Of a stretch of 5,378 nucleotides of DNA, positions 1 to 4,752 are shown piece by piece. A program made the translations under genes and the position numbers. The notes below the pieces were generated by a model that saw nothing but the letters and a program-made list of their open reading frames with translations, was not told where the DNA came from and did no database searches. Each line of letters opens with the position of its first letter. The stretch's first letter is position 1. The stretch spans positions 1 to 5,378 of the forward strand of contig CALEZT010000161.1 of NCBI GenBank assembly GCA_937927975.1, read 5' to 3'. Origin of the DNA: an uncultured Phycisphaerales bacterium. Lineage in GTDB: Bacteria; Planctomycetota; Phycisphaerae; Sedimentisphaerales; Anaerobacaceae.

Positions 1-50
1 GCCTGCTCTGGTATCGCCGTCTCCATCGCCTGAGCCTTTTGAGATAGTTA
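1..50. other. Short flank downstream of partner A, no gene supported
   Basis: Fifty bases follow the partner A stop. No hairpin with a T-tract is visible. On the minus strand an ATG at 26-24 with AGG 8 nt upstream could begin a next gene (METAIPEQ), but only eight codons fit in the window. Confidence 0.3.
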
Positions 51-1880
51 CTAATTCTTGGGGCCGGCGGGCAGGCCGTACTTCGCGAGCCTTTCGGACT
101 CGACGAACTCCGTGTGGCCGTCGAGGAACAGCACGTTCGTTCCCTTGCCCGCGGCCAGCAGCGTCCTGTCGTAGGCCACCGCCTGCGAGGGCGACCAGGC
201 GAACGTCTGTCCCGCCCCGAGATATTGCACGTTCTCCACGAGCCATTGATGTTGCTCCTCGCGCTGGATGTGCTTCCTGATTTCCTCCAGCGACGGGGGC
301 AGCCGGTCTTTGTTCTCGTTGGCGTAGAATCGCAGAGCCCGCCCGAGACTGTTGAGACAGCGCTCCGACCAGGCCCGCTCGGAGGTTTCGGCATTTTTCT
401 GTCTCATGGCCTCGACGCCGGCGGTCAAGCCGTACTTGGCGAACCTCTCCGGCTCCACCAGTTCGATGTGCGAATCGAGGAACAGCACGTTCGTCACCTT
501 GCCCTCGGCCAGCAAAGTCCTGTCATAGGCCACGACCACTCCAGGTGCCTGTGCCATCGTCAATCCGGCGCCGAGGTACTCGACGTTCTCCAGGTACCAG
601 CGATACTGCTCCTCGCTATCCGCGTAGGGCTTGATTCCTTCCAGCGACTCGGGCAAGCGGTCCTCGTGGTCATTCGCGTAGATCAGCATGCTTCGCCCGA
701 GGCGGCTGATCCATTCGCCCGACTGGATCAGTTGGGCGGACTCGGAGTCGTTCTGCGGCCCGGCCTCCGCCTGGGCAGGCGTGCCCTCCAAACACATTGT
801 GTAGCGAAACTCCACCGTCCGCTTGGCTCGATCCACGCCGCGCATCTGGAGGATTCCCACGGCGCCTTCCCGTGTCTTGAACGGGTAATCGAATTGGTAG
901 CGGTTCTCGCGAAACAGCATGGGGTCGCGGGCTTGATGCGACGCGCTGCTCAGGCCCATGAGGCCGCGGAGTCCTGTGGCCGGCAGTCGCCCCCACAAGC
1001 CCACTTCCGACTGGAAGGCCAATTCCACGCCGGCAAGACCCGCGCCGTCCTCCGACATCCTCGCGACTGCGTCCACTCCATTTTGCTGGAGCCATTCGAG
1101 GAAGTCTTCCGGGGCAAGGCTCAGCACCTGCGGGGGAATGCTGACCGTCCGACCGGTGTCGAAGTCGATCGCGCAGGGTTGCGTCGCGGCGCCGTCCGAG
1201 TCGACGTAGCCCAGCGTGACGATCTGCACGGGACCGTAGACGCACGAAGCCGTGCTCTCCACCCGCCACAGGAGCGAGGCCCGGCTCTCATTGTACGCCT
1301 GGATTCGCACGACGGCCAGGTTCCCCTCGCTGGTCAAAATGGCGGCGTACGGGTTCTGACGGGGCGACACGCTGGTGGCGGTGCTTTCCCGTATCTTGTC
1401 CACGCTGGCAATTGCCCATGCGACAGCCTCATCCCATTCCGCGTCCTTCCAGCCGAGCGCGAGCAATCGCAGGGACGAGCCGGGCAGTATCCGCAGCGTG
1501 CCGCCGGCCTCGCCGTCCCAGGTCACGTCGAAATCCTCCGGCTGGGCCTTGCGCAGAGGAATCGCGGCCTTGGGGTCCAGGTCCAGGGCCGTGTTGGCCC
1601 GGATCTCGGCACTGAACGCGTTTGCTGTTCCGGTCCTGGCGGGCCGAAGCGTTTCGACACCGACGGCCAGGGCGGCGATCAGGACCACCGCCGCGAGGGC
1701 CGGTTTGACGAATTTCGTTCTCATAAGGACTCTCCACAGACAGGGCGCCTGAGCCTGTCCCGCATCCTGCGAGGAATGCAGCCTCCCGGCGACGTCCTGC
1801 CATATCCGCCGACGCGTGGCGTCGGTCGCTCCGCAATTGGCTTGCTCGATCGCACGTTCTATCGGATCTGACGGTCTCAT
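51..1880 (-). CDS. ECF-sigma-linked single-pass membrane protein with duplicated C-terminal H-X9-DG-like domain (partner A)
   Basis: 609 residues. Residues 1-52 are a hydrophilic module (IER at 7-9, W27, D29) that aligns without gaps to the start of partner B. LWRVLMR (48-54) leads into one membrane segment at about 57-75, so the N-terminus is probably cytoplasmic and the rest external. Residues 89-390 match nothing I recognise. Residues 394-488 and 512-606 are two copies of one domain, about 60 of 95 positions identical, each with a YAN, an AYDRTLL and a TNVLFLD(S/G)H motif. These resemble the C-terminal H-X9-DG-type domain of planctomycete pilin-like proteins, but the leading His is replaced by Glu or Ala. 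The start follows the sigma A stop by one base with GGGAG 8 nt upstream. By position it is probably a regulator or anti-sigma-like partner of sigma A; this is inference. Codon 53 is a possible second start. An ANA signal-peptidase-like site ends at residue 88. Confidence 0.85.
   Translation of the reverse strand: MRPSDPIERAIEQANCGATDATRRRIWQDVAGRLHSSQDAGQAQAPCLWRVLMRTKFVKPALAAVVLIAALAVGVETLRPARTGTANAFSAEIRANTALDLDPKAAIPLRKAQPEDFDVTWDGEAGGTLRILPGSSLRLLALGWKDAEWDEAVAWAIASVDKIRESTATSVSPRQNPYAAILTSEGNLAVVRIQAYNESRASLLWRVESTASCVYGPVQIVTLGYVDSDGAATQPCAIDFDTGRTVSIPPQVLSLAPEDFLEWLQQNGVDAVARMSEDGAGLAGVELAFQSEVGLWGRLPATGLRGLMGLSSASHQARDPMLFRENRYQFDYPFKTREGAVGILQMRGVDRAKRTVEFRYTMCLEGTPAQAEAGPQNDSESAQLIQSGEWISRLGRSMLIYANDHEDRLPESLEGIKPYADSEEQYRWYLENVEYLGAGLTMAQAPGVVVAYDRTLLAEGKVTNVLFLDSHIELVEPERFAKYGLTAGVEAMRQKNAETSERAWSERCLNSLGRALRFYANENKDRLPPSLEEIRKHIQREEQHQWLVENVQYLGAGQTFAWSPSQAVAYDRTLLAAGKGTNVLFLDGHTEFVESERLAKYGLPAGPKN
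1722..1735 (-). promoter_or_regulatory. Possible internal ribosome binding site and start at codon 53 of partner A
   Basis: On the minus strand GGAGAG (1735-1730) lies 5 nt before ATG-AGA (1724-1722), in frame within partner A. Initiation here would give a 557-residue protein starting MRTKFVK plus a hydrophobic stretch, which looks like a signal peptide, and would lack the first 52 residues. The SD is encoded by the W-R codons of the LWRVLMR motif. The same arrangement occurs at the same codon in partner B. Use of this start is not demonstrated. Confidence 0.45.
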
Positions 1881-1893
1881 GTCACAATCTCCC
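1878..1893 (-). promoter_or_regulatory. SD of partner A embedded in the sigma A C-terminal codons
   Basis: GGGAG (1893-1889) lies inside the Asn-Gly-Arg codons of sigma A. It is 8 nt before the partner A ATG (1880-1878), and the sigma A TGA (1884-1882) lies in that spacer. A ribosome finishing sigma A is placed to start partner A, which suggests translational coupling. The same layout is present at 3296-3311. Confidence 0.75.
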
Positions 1894-2415
1894 GTTCAGG
1901 ATCGACCGCAGTTTTTCGATGCCCCGCCGGTATCGCGCCTGTACGGCGACAAACGAGGCATTCTGGATTTCCGCAATCCGGCGAAACCTCATCCCGGCCT
2001 TGACCCGCAACACGACCGCCTCCCGTTGCTCCTCGGGAAGCTGGGCCAGCGCCTCGTAGATCCGCCGGGCCTGCTCGGTGATGATAAGCCCATTTTCCGG
2101 CGGCTCGGATTGGGGCTCGACGCCCTCCGGGCCGGGGTGCTCGCACTGCCGTTTGGCCGCCCGCAACCGGTCCTTCGCCCGGTTGGCGACGCAGGTCGCC
2201 AGGTAGTGCTTCAGGTTGCCCGAGAGGCGGAACGTGTCCGCGGACTGGGCCAGCGAGACGAACACGTCGTGCACGACGTCCTGGGCCGAGTGGGAGTCGT
2301 TCAGAAACGCCATCGCCACGCTGAGCAGGTAATCGAGGTACTTCTCATACATGCGGCGAAGGGCCTCCTCGCCGCCGAGCTTGAACCTCAGCTTCAACAG
2401 TTCGTCTTCAATCAT
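1882..2415 (-). CDS. ECF-family RNA polymerase sigma factor (sigma A)
   Basis: 177 residues, a usual length for an ECF sigma-70 factor, which redirects RNA polymerase to a specific promoter set. Region 2 covers about residues 15-85, with DVVHDVFVS at 46-54 for core binding and YLATCVANRAKDR at 71-83 in the -10 recognition part. A variable acidic linker spans about 90-112. Region 4 is about 122-172, with LPEEQRE followed by a helix-turn-helix for -35 recognition. It shares roughly half its residues with sigma B, including MIEDELLKLRFK at the start and ILNGRL at the end. The only SD-like sequence before the ATG is AGGGA at 2431-2427, 11 nt away, so initiation may be weak. It is followed after one base by partner A. 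The specific ECF subgroup cannot be assigned by eye. Confidence 0.93.
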   Translation of the reverse strand: MIEDELLKLRFKLGGEEALRRMYEKYLDYLLSVAMAFLNDSHSAQDVVHDVFVSLAQSADTFRLSGNLKHYLATCVANRAKDRLRAAKRQCEHPGPEGVEPQSEPPENGLIITEQARRIYEALAQLPEEQREAVVLRVKAGMRFRRIAEIQNASFVAVQARYRRGIEKLRSILNGRL

Positions 2416-2432
2416 CGGTCGCCGGTTCCCTG

Positions 2433-2444
2433 GAACGATCGTTC
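2433..2444. promoter_or_regulatory. 12-bp perfect palindrome in the sigma A leader, candidate operator
   Basis: GAACGATCGTTC is perfectly self-complementary. It lies between the candidate -10 (2456-2451) and the sigma A start (2415). The sigma B leader has a related but interrupted version at 3863-3872, ACGA-TC-TCGT, at a similar place after its own GATAAT. A regulator site is possible, but chance is not excluded for such a short element. Confidence 0.3.
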
Positions 2445-2450
2445 TCTACC

Positions 2451-2478
2451 ATTATCACGCCGCCGACCGCCGTTCCAA
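2451..2478 (-). promoter_or_regulatory. Candidate promoter of the sigma A / partner A operon
   Basis: On the minus strand TTGGAA (2478-2473), a 16-nt spacer and GATAAT (2456-2451) resemble a sigma-70 promoter ending 35 nt before the sigma A ATG. The GGAAC within the -35 area also matches the usual ECF -35 core, so self-recognition by an ECF factor is possible. The core GTGATAAT is shared with the sigma B upstream region. The -35 fits consensus at only four of six positions. Confidence 0.4.
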
Positions 2479-2512
2479 TACCCAGGATTTTCATTTTTCG
2501 TCTACGCATGAG

Positions 2513-2541
2513 AAAGGCCGGGTCGCATGGGCCTGGCCTTT
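2513..2541 (-). terminator. Hairpin downstream of partner B, probable terminator
   Basis: AAAGGCC (2513-2519) pairs with GGCCTTT (2535-2541). Two further G-C pairs (2521-2522 with 2532-2533) lie inside, around a 9-nt loop. It lies 28 nt beyond the partner B stop and before the sigma A promoter. On the minus strand the descending arm ends in TTTCTC, a short U-tract, so termination may be partial, with read-through from cassette B into cassette A. Confidence 0.5.
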
Positions 2542-2569
2542 GTGTCGACGGGGGGATTTGATTTTGATG

Positions 2570-3298
2570 CTACTGGCCGTCTTTGGGCACGCCGACGGAC
2601 CAGGTGATCTCGGCTCCGTCGCCGAGGACGTACTTCTCTCGTTTGAAGGAGAAGACGCGGCCCTCCACGGTCTCCTCATAGACGCCGAGATCCTGTCCCG
2701 GTCCTGCGTCTTTGAGCCGGCGCCATTCTTGCCACCGTTTCTCCTCGTCGAACCCGCCGCCCCATTTCATGCCTTCCCGCATTTCCTCGGTTCGACCATC
2801 GGAAAGTACATATCGGTACTCATGCACTCTGATATCGACCGTGCCGTTGATCTTCGTTTCTTCGATCCGGAGCAGCTCCTTCTTGCCCTGTTGGCTCAGG
2901 ACCTTCATCTCTTCCAGATCCCTTGCCTTCTGATTCACATCCGTCACCCCGTTGGCGTCTGTCGTGATGAAACCACTGCCCAGGGCTCCTTCGCCGCCTT
3001 CGCTGCGGAAGAAGTGGCGAGTGCCGTCTTCGGACGTGCCCCAGTAGTAGACTCTTCCGACATTCACGGCCACTGCCGAGATGGTTCCGATACCGAGGCA
3101 GACCAGCGCAGCGATTGCGATTCTCTTGGTCGACATTCTCATGACGAATCTCCTTATATCCCTACGATCCGGAGCCGACTCCTGCGTCCGGCCGTCTCTG
3201 GCTCGGGCGATGTCGGCCCAGAGGTCCTCGTCCATTGCACGGTTGGCTTTGAACGATGTGTGTTTGACGAACCGTTCTATTTCCTCTGCGGGTTTCAT
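2570..3298 (-). CDS. ECF-sigma-linked single-pass membrane protein (partner B)
   Basis: 242 residues. I chose MKPAEEIER at 3298, not the Met five codons upstream at 3313. It has GGGAG 8 nt upstream, it reproduces the one-base gap seen in cassette A, and it makes the N-terminal module exactly 52 residues, as in partner A. Residues 1-52 share IER (7-9), W27, D29, A31 and R50 with partner A. A single membrane segment is at about 60-80. The part beyond it (81-242) is hydrophilic and rich in charged residues, with a WGTSEDG start and repeated 'YVLSDGR' / 'YVLGDGA' type strands. I do not recognise that fold, and it is unrelated to partner A's external part. Adjacent to sigma B, it is most likely its membrane-bound regulator, but no known anti-sigma zinc motif is present. 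A second in-frame start with a strong SD occurs at codon 53. Confidence 0.85.
   Translation of the reverse strand: MKPAEEIERFVKHTSFKANRAMDEDLWADIARARDGRTQESAPDRRDIRRFVMRMSTKRIAIAALVCLGIGTISAVAVNVGRVYYWGTSEDGTRHFFRSEGGEGALGSGFITTDANGVTDVNQKARDLEEMKVLSQQGKKELLRIEETKINGTVDIRVHEYRYVLSDGRTEEMREGMKWGGGFDEEKRWQEWRRLKDAGPGQDLGVYEETVEGRVFSFKREKYVLGDGAEITWSVGVPKDGQ
3140..3155 (-). promoter_or_regulatory. Possible internal ribosome binding site and start at codon 53 of partner B
   Basis: AAGGAG (3155-3150), a near-perfect SD, lies 7 nt before ATG-AGA (3142-3140), in frame in partner B. It is encoded by the R-R codons of IRRFVMR. Initiation here would give a 190-residue product starting MRMSTKR and then the hydrophobic segment, without the cytoplasmic module. 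This SD looks stronger than the one for the sigma B gene itself. Confidence 0.5.
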
Positions 3299-3311
3299 AT
3301 TAGAGTCTCCC
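3296..3311 (-). promoter_or_regulatory. SD of partner B embedded in the sigma B C-terminal codons
   Basis: GGGAG (3311-3307) overlaps the Gly-Arg codons of sigma B and lies 8 nt before the partner B ATG (3298-3296). The sigma B TAA (3302-3300) falls in the spacer, one base before the ATG. The geometry is identical to the cassette A junction although the stop codon differs, and it decides the partner B start. Confidence 0.75.
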
Positions 3312-3836
3312 ATTCAGAATGGTCCGCAGTCTGTCGATTCCGTGTCGATACCGGCCTCGCACCGTGGTAAGCGGGACGCCTTGAAGCTTGGCGATCTCAC
3401 GGAGCTGCAGTTGCCCGTTCAGGTGCAGGGCGATGGTCTCTCGTTGCTCCTCCGGAAGTCGGGCCAGGGCTCGGGCGACCAGCCTCGACCGCTCGTCGGA
3501 CAAGAGCCGTCCGTCCGGCGGATCGAAGTCCGACTCCAGGGACATCTCCACATCGAGCGTGTGTCCCTGGTGCTTGCGGGCCCGCATCCGGTCGCGGATG
3601 CGGTTGACCACGCAGGTGGCCAGGTAGGCCCGCAGGCTGCCGTGGACCCGGAACGTGTCGCCGGACTGGGCGAACGACACGAACACGTCATGTACGACGT
3701 CCTCCGCTGTAGCAGGGTCGTTCACCATCGCCATCGCCAAGGTCAGCAGAGTGTCGCGGTACTTCTGGTAGATCCGCTGCAGCGCGTCGATACTGCCGGC
3801 CTTGAACCTCAGTTTGAGCAGCTCATCTTCGATCAT
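3300..3836 (-). CDS. ECF-family RNA polymerase sigma factor (sigma B)
   Basis: 178 residues from the ATG at 3836. Region 2 is at about residues 15-85 (DVVHDVFVS at 46-54, YLATCVVNRIRDR at 71-83). An acidic linker runs from about 91 to 113, and region 4 from about 123 to 173 has LPEEQRE and a helix-turn-helix near LREIAKLQGVPLTTV. An in-frame TTG at 3863 would add nine residues. I prefer the ATG because sigma A begins at the same MIEDELLKLRFK and the TTG would lie only 17 nt from the candidate -10. GGGAGG (3856-3851) lies 14 nt before the ATG, a long spacing. It is paralogous to sigma A, with roughly half the residues identical, and is followed after one base by partner B. The target promoters are unknown; self-regulation is plausible from the shared upstream element. 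Confidence 0.93.
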   Translation of the reverse strand: MIEDELLKLRFKAGSIDALQRIYQKYRDTLLTLAMAMVNDPATAEDVVHDVFVSFAQSGDTFRVHGSLRAYLATCVVNRIRDRMRARKHQGHTLDVEMSLESDFDPPDGRLLSDERSRLVARALARLPEEQRETIALHLNGQLQLREIAKLQGVPLTTVRGRYRHGIDRLRTILNGRL

Positions 3837-3880
3837 TCGCGAAAGCCGTACCTCCCGGGACAACGATCTCGTCGATCCCT

Positions 3881-3886
3881 ATTATC
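3881..3886 (-). promoter_or_regulatory. Candidate -10 element of the sigma B / partner B operon
   Basis: GATAAT on the minus strand, within GCCGTGATAATAGG. The same GTGATAAT core occurs before sigma A (2456-2451), with further patchy similarity on both sides. No convincing -35 stands at 16-18 bp; the best TTG-containing hexamer is 21 bp away. This may be a sigma-70 -10 box or part of a site used by these ECF factors. Confidence 0.35.
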
Positions 3887-3949
3887 ACGGCCGAACCCCC
3901 GGCTTGGGCACAAGAATCTTCGATCTTTCGCTGTCGTTGCGTCGAACTC

Positions 3950-3978
3950 TTGACGGAGGCGGTTGGGTATGCTATCAT
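3950..3978 (+). promoter_or_regulatory. Sigma-70-type promoter of the antitoxin-toxin operon
   Basis: TTGACG (3950-3955), a 17-bp spacer and TATCAT (3973-3978) match the TTGACA / TATAAT consensus at five of six positions each. The expected transcript start is near 3985, about 20 nt before the antitoxin ATG. The -10 box lies within the left arm of the palindrome at 3970-3988, so a bound repressor would block RNA polymerase. Confidence 0.8.
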
Positions 3979-3988
3979 TATGATAGCA
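3970..3988. promoter_or_regulatory. 19-bp perfect inverted repeat, operator for the toxin-antitoxin complex
   Basis: TGCTATCAT (3970-3978), one central T, then ATGATAGCA (3980-3988): two perfect 9-bp arms. Ribbon-helix-helix antitoxins of the FitA/VapB type usually bind such palindromes over their own promoter, often with the toxin. This site covers the -10 box and the region just before the antitoxin SD. The assignment is by position and symmetry. Confidence 0.8.
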
Positions 3989-4006
3989 GCCAATGGAGAG
4001 TGTTCT

Positions 4007-4237
4007 ATGGCCAAAATATTGATACGTGATCTGGACGATGAAATCGTCAAACGACTGAAAGAGCGTGCCCGGCAGCACGGCCGGAGTCTGCAGGGAGAAG
4101 CGAAGCTGATCCTCACGCAGGCAGCGGGCCTGAGTCTGAGCGAGGTTCGCCAACTCGCATGCCAGTGGCGGGAAAGACTTTCCGGCCGGGAGTTTCCTGA
4201 CAGCACTGATCTGGTCCGCGAGGACCGACAACGATGA
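4007..4237 (+). CDS. vapB: FitA-like ribbon-helix-helix antitoxin (VapB role)
   Basis: 76 residues. MAKILIRDLDDEIVKRLKER begins with the DNA-contacting beta strand (KILIRDL), followed by two helices with the RARQHGRSLQGEAK pattern typical of FitA-like Arc/MetJ-type antitoxins. The C-terminal part (about 45-76) would wrap the toxin and block its active site. GGAGAG (3995-4000) lies 6 nt before the ATG; an in-frame upstream TTG at 3950 coincides with the -35 box and is rejected. The stop overlaps the toxin start as ATGA, giving tight translational coupling. The palindrome over its promoter indicates autorepression. Family use of the names vapB and fitA varies. Confidence 0.9.
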   Translation: MAKILIRDLDDEIVKRLKERARQHGRSLQGEAKLILTQAAGLSLSEVRQLACQWRERLSGREFPDSTDLVREDRQR

Positions 4238-4656
4238 AGACGGTCGTGGTGGATGCCAGTGTCGCTGCCAAGTGGTTCCTGCCGGAGCCGGATGCGTCAG
4301 CCGCCTCAGAATGGCTTGATGATCGCTATCGCTTGGCCGCTCCGGATCTGATCCGCGCGGAAATAGGCAACATTGTCTGGAAGCTGCAGCGCCGTGGTGT
4401 GCTTGATTCCGACGCGGCCTTTGAGACAATCGAGCGTTTCTTGTCCGTGCCTCTGGAGATCCACGATAGCGCGTCCCTCCTTGCACCCGCGCTGGAGATT
4501 GCCATGGCGACCAGGCGTCCCGTTTATGACAGCCTGTATCTGGCCTTGGCTGTCGGACTGGGTGGGACCGTCGTTACGGCGGACGACCGGTGGGTCAACG
4601 CCTTGGCGGGCAGCCCCTTCGCCGGTTTTGTCCGGTCCCTGGGGGGACGCCGATAG
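4234..4656 (+). CDS. vapC: VapC-type PIN-domain ribonuclease toxin
   Basis: 140 residues, the usual VapC length. The PIN-domain acidic residues that bind Mg2+ or Mn2+ are all present: D7 in VVVDAS, E43 in LIRAEIGN, D99 in VYDSLYLALA and D117 in VTADDR. The toxin is therefore expected to be catalytically intact. VapC enzymes cut tRNA or rRNA and arrest growth when the antitoxin is lost; the target here cannot be read from sequence. It starts within the antitoxin stop (ATGA overlap), so its synthesis depends on antitoxin translation. The gene ends 97 nt before the stop of a convergent gene, with a hairpin between them. Confidence 0.95.
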   Translation: MKTVVVDASVAAKWFLPEPDASAASEWLDDRYRLAAPDLIRAEIGNIVWKLQRRGVLDSDAAFETIERFLSVPLEIHDSASLLAPALEIAMATRRPVYDSLYLALAVGLGGTVVTADDRWVNALAGSPFAGFVRSLGGRR

Positions 4657-4690
4657 CGGGCGACATACCGTGCGGAGGAACCGGCGCAGG

Positions 4691-4723
4691 AAAAAAGCCG
4701 GGCTCCGACGCCGGGGCCGGCTT
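4691..4723 (-). terminator. Intrinsic terminator of the FecR-like gene
   Basis: On the minus strand AAGCCGG (4723-4717) and CCGGCTT (4701-4695) form a 7-bp stem around a 15-nt GC-rich loop, and the stem runs directly into a six-T tract (4696-4691). It starts 29 nt after the stop at 4753. On the plus strand the same stem is followed by a weaker, interrupted T-rich stretch (4722-4736), so it may also slow transcripts leaving vapC. Confidence 0.8.
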
Positions 4724-4752
4724 GGGTGCTTCTTTGTCCGGGGGGGCAGATC

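Noticed and set aside
114..1871. 585-codon open frame on the plus strand opposite partner A
   Set aside because: It is a shadow of the GC-rich minus-strand gene, has no SD, and its translation is low-complexity Arg/Gly/Leu-rich with no domain. The opposite strand has a membrane segment, duplicated domains and operon logic.
1816..2511. Plus-strand open frames opposite sigma A, and similar ones opposite sigma B and partner B (2351-3370, 3081-3953)
   Set aside because: They mirror clear ECF sigma and partner genes, run across the intergenic promoter and terminator, and encode nothing recognisable.
3125..3155. Twin-arginine export motif at IRRFVMR in partner B
   Set aside because: It does not fit S/T-R-R-x-F-L-K spacing, and partner A has WR instead of RR at this position.
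3299..3313. ATG at 3313 as start of partner B
   Set aside because: It lacks an SD and overlaps the GGGAG that serves ATG 3298. Only the latter gives the 52-residue module and one-base gap seen in cassette A.
3837..3863. TTG start at 3863 adding nine residues to sigma B
   Set aside because: The paralogue begins at the equivalent of the ATG at 3836, and the TTG is only 17 nt from the candidate -10 and overlaps the leader inverted repeat.
3950..4006. N-terminal extension of the antitoxin from a TTG at 3950
   Set aside because: It coincides with the -35 box, contains the operator, and the family begins at the MAKILIRDL strand.
4657..4690. A separate terminator for vapC directly after its stop
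   Set aside because: No stem with a plus-strand T-tract is seen. The only strong hairpin has its T-tract on the minus strand.
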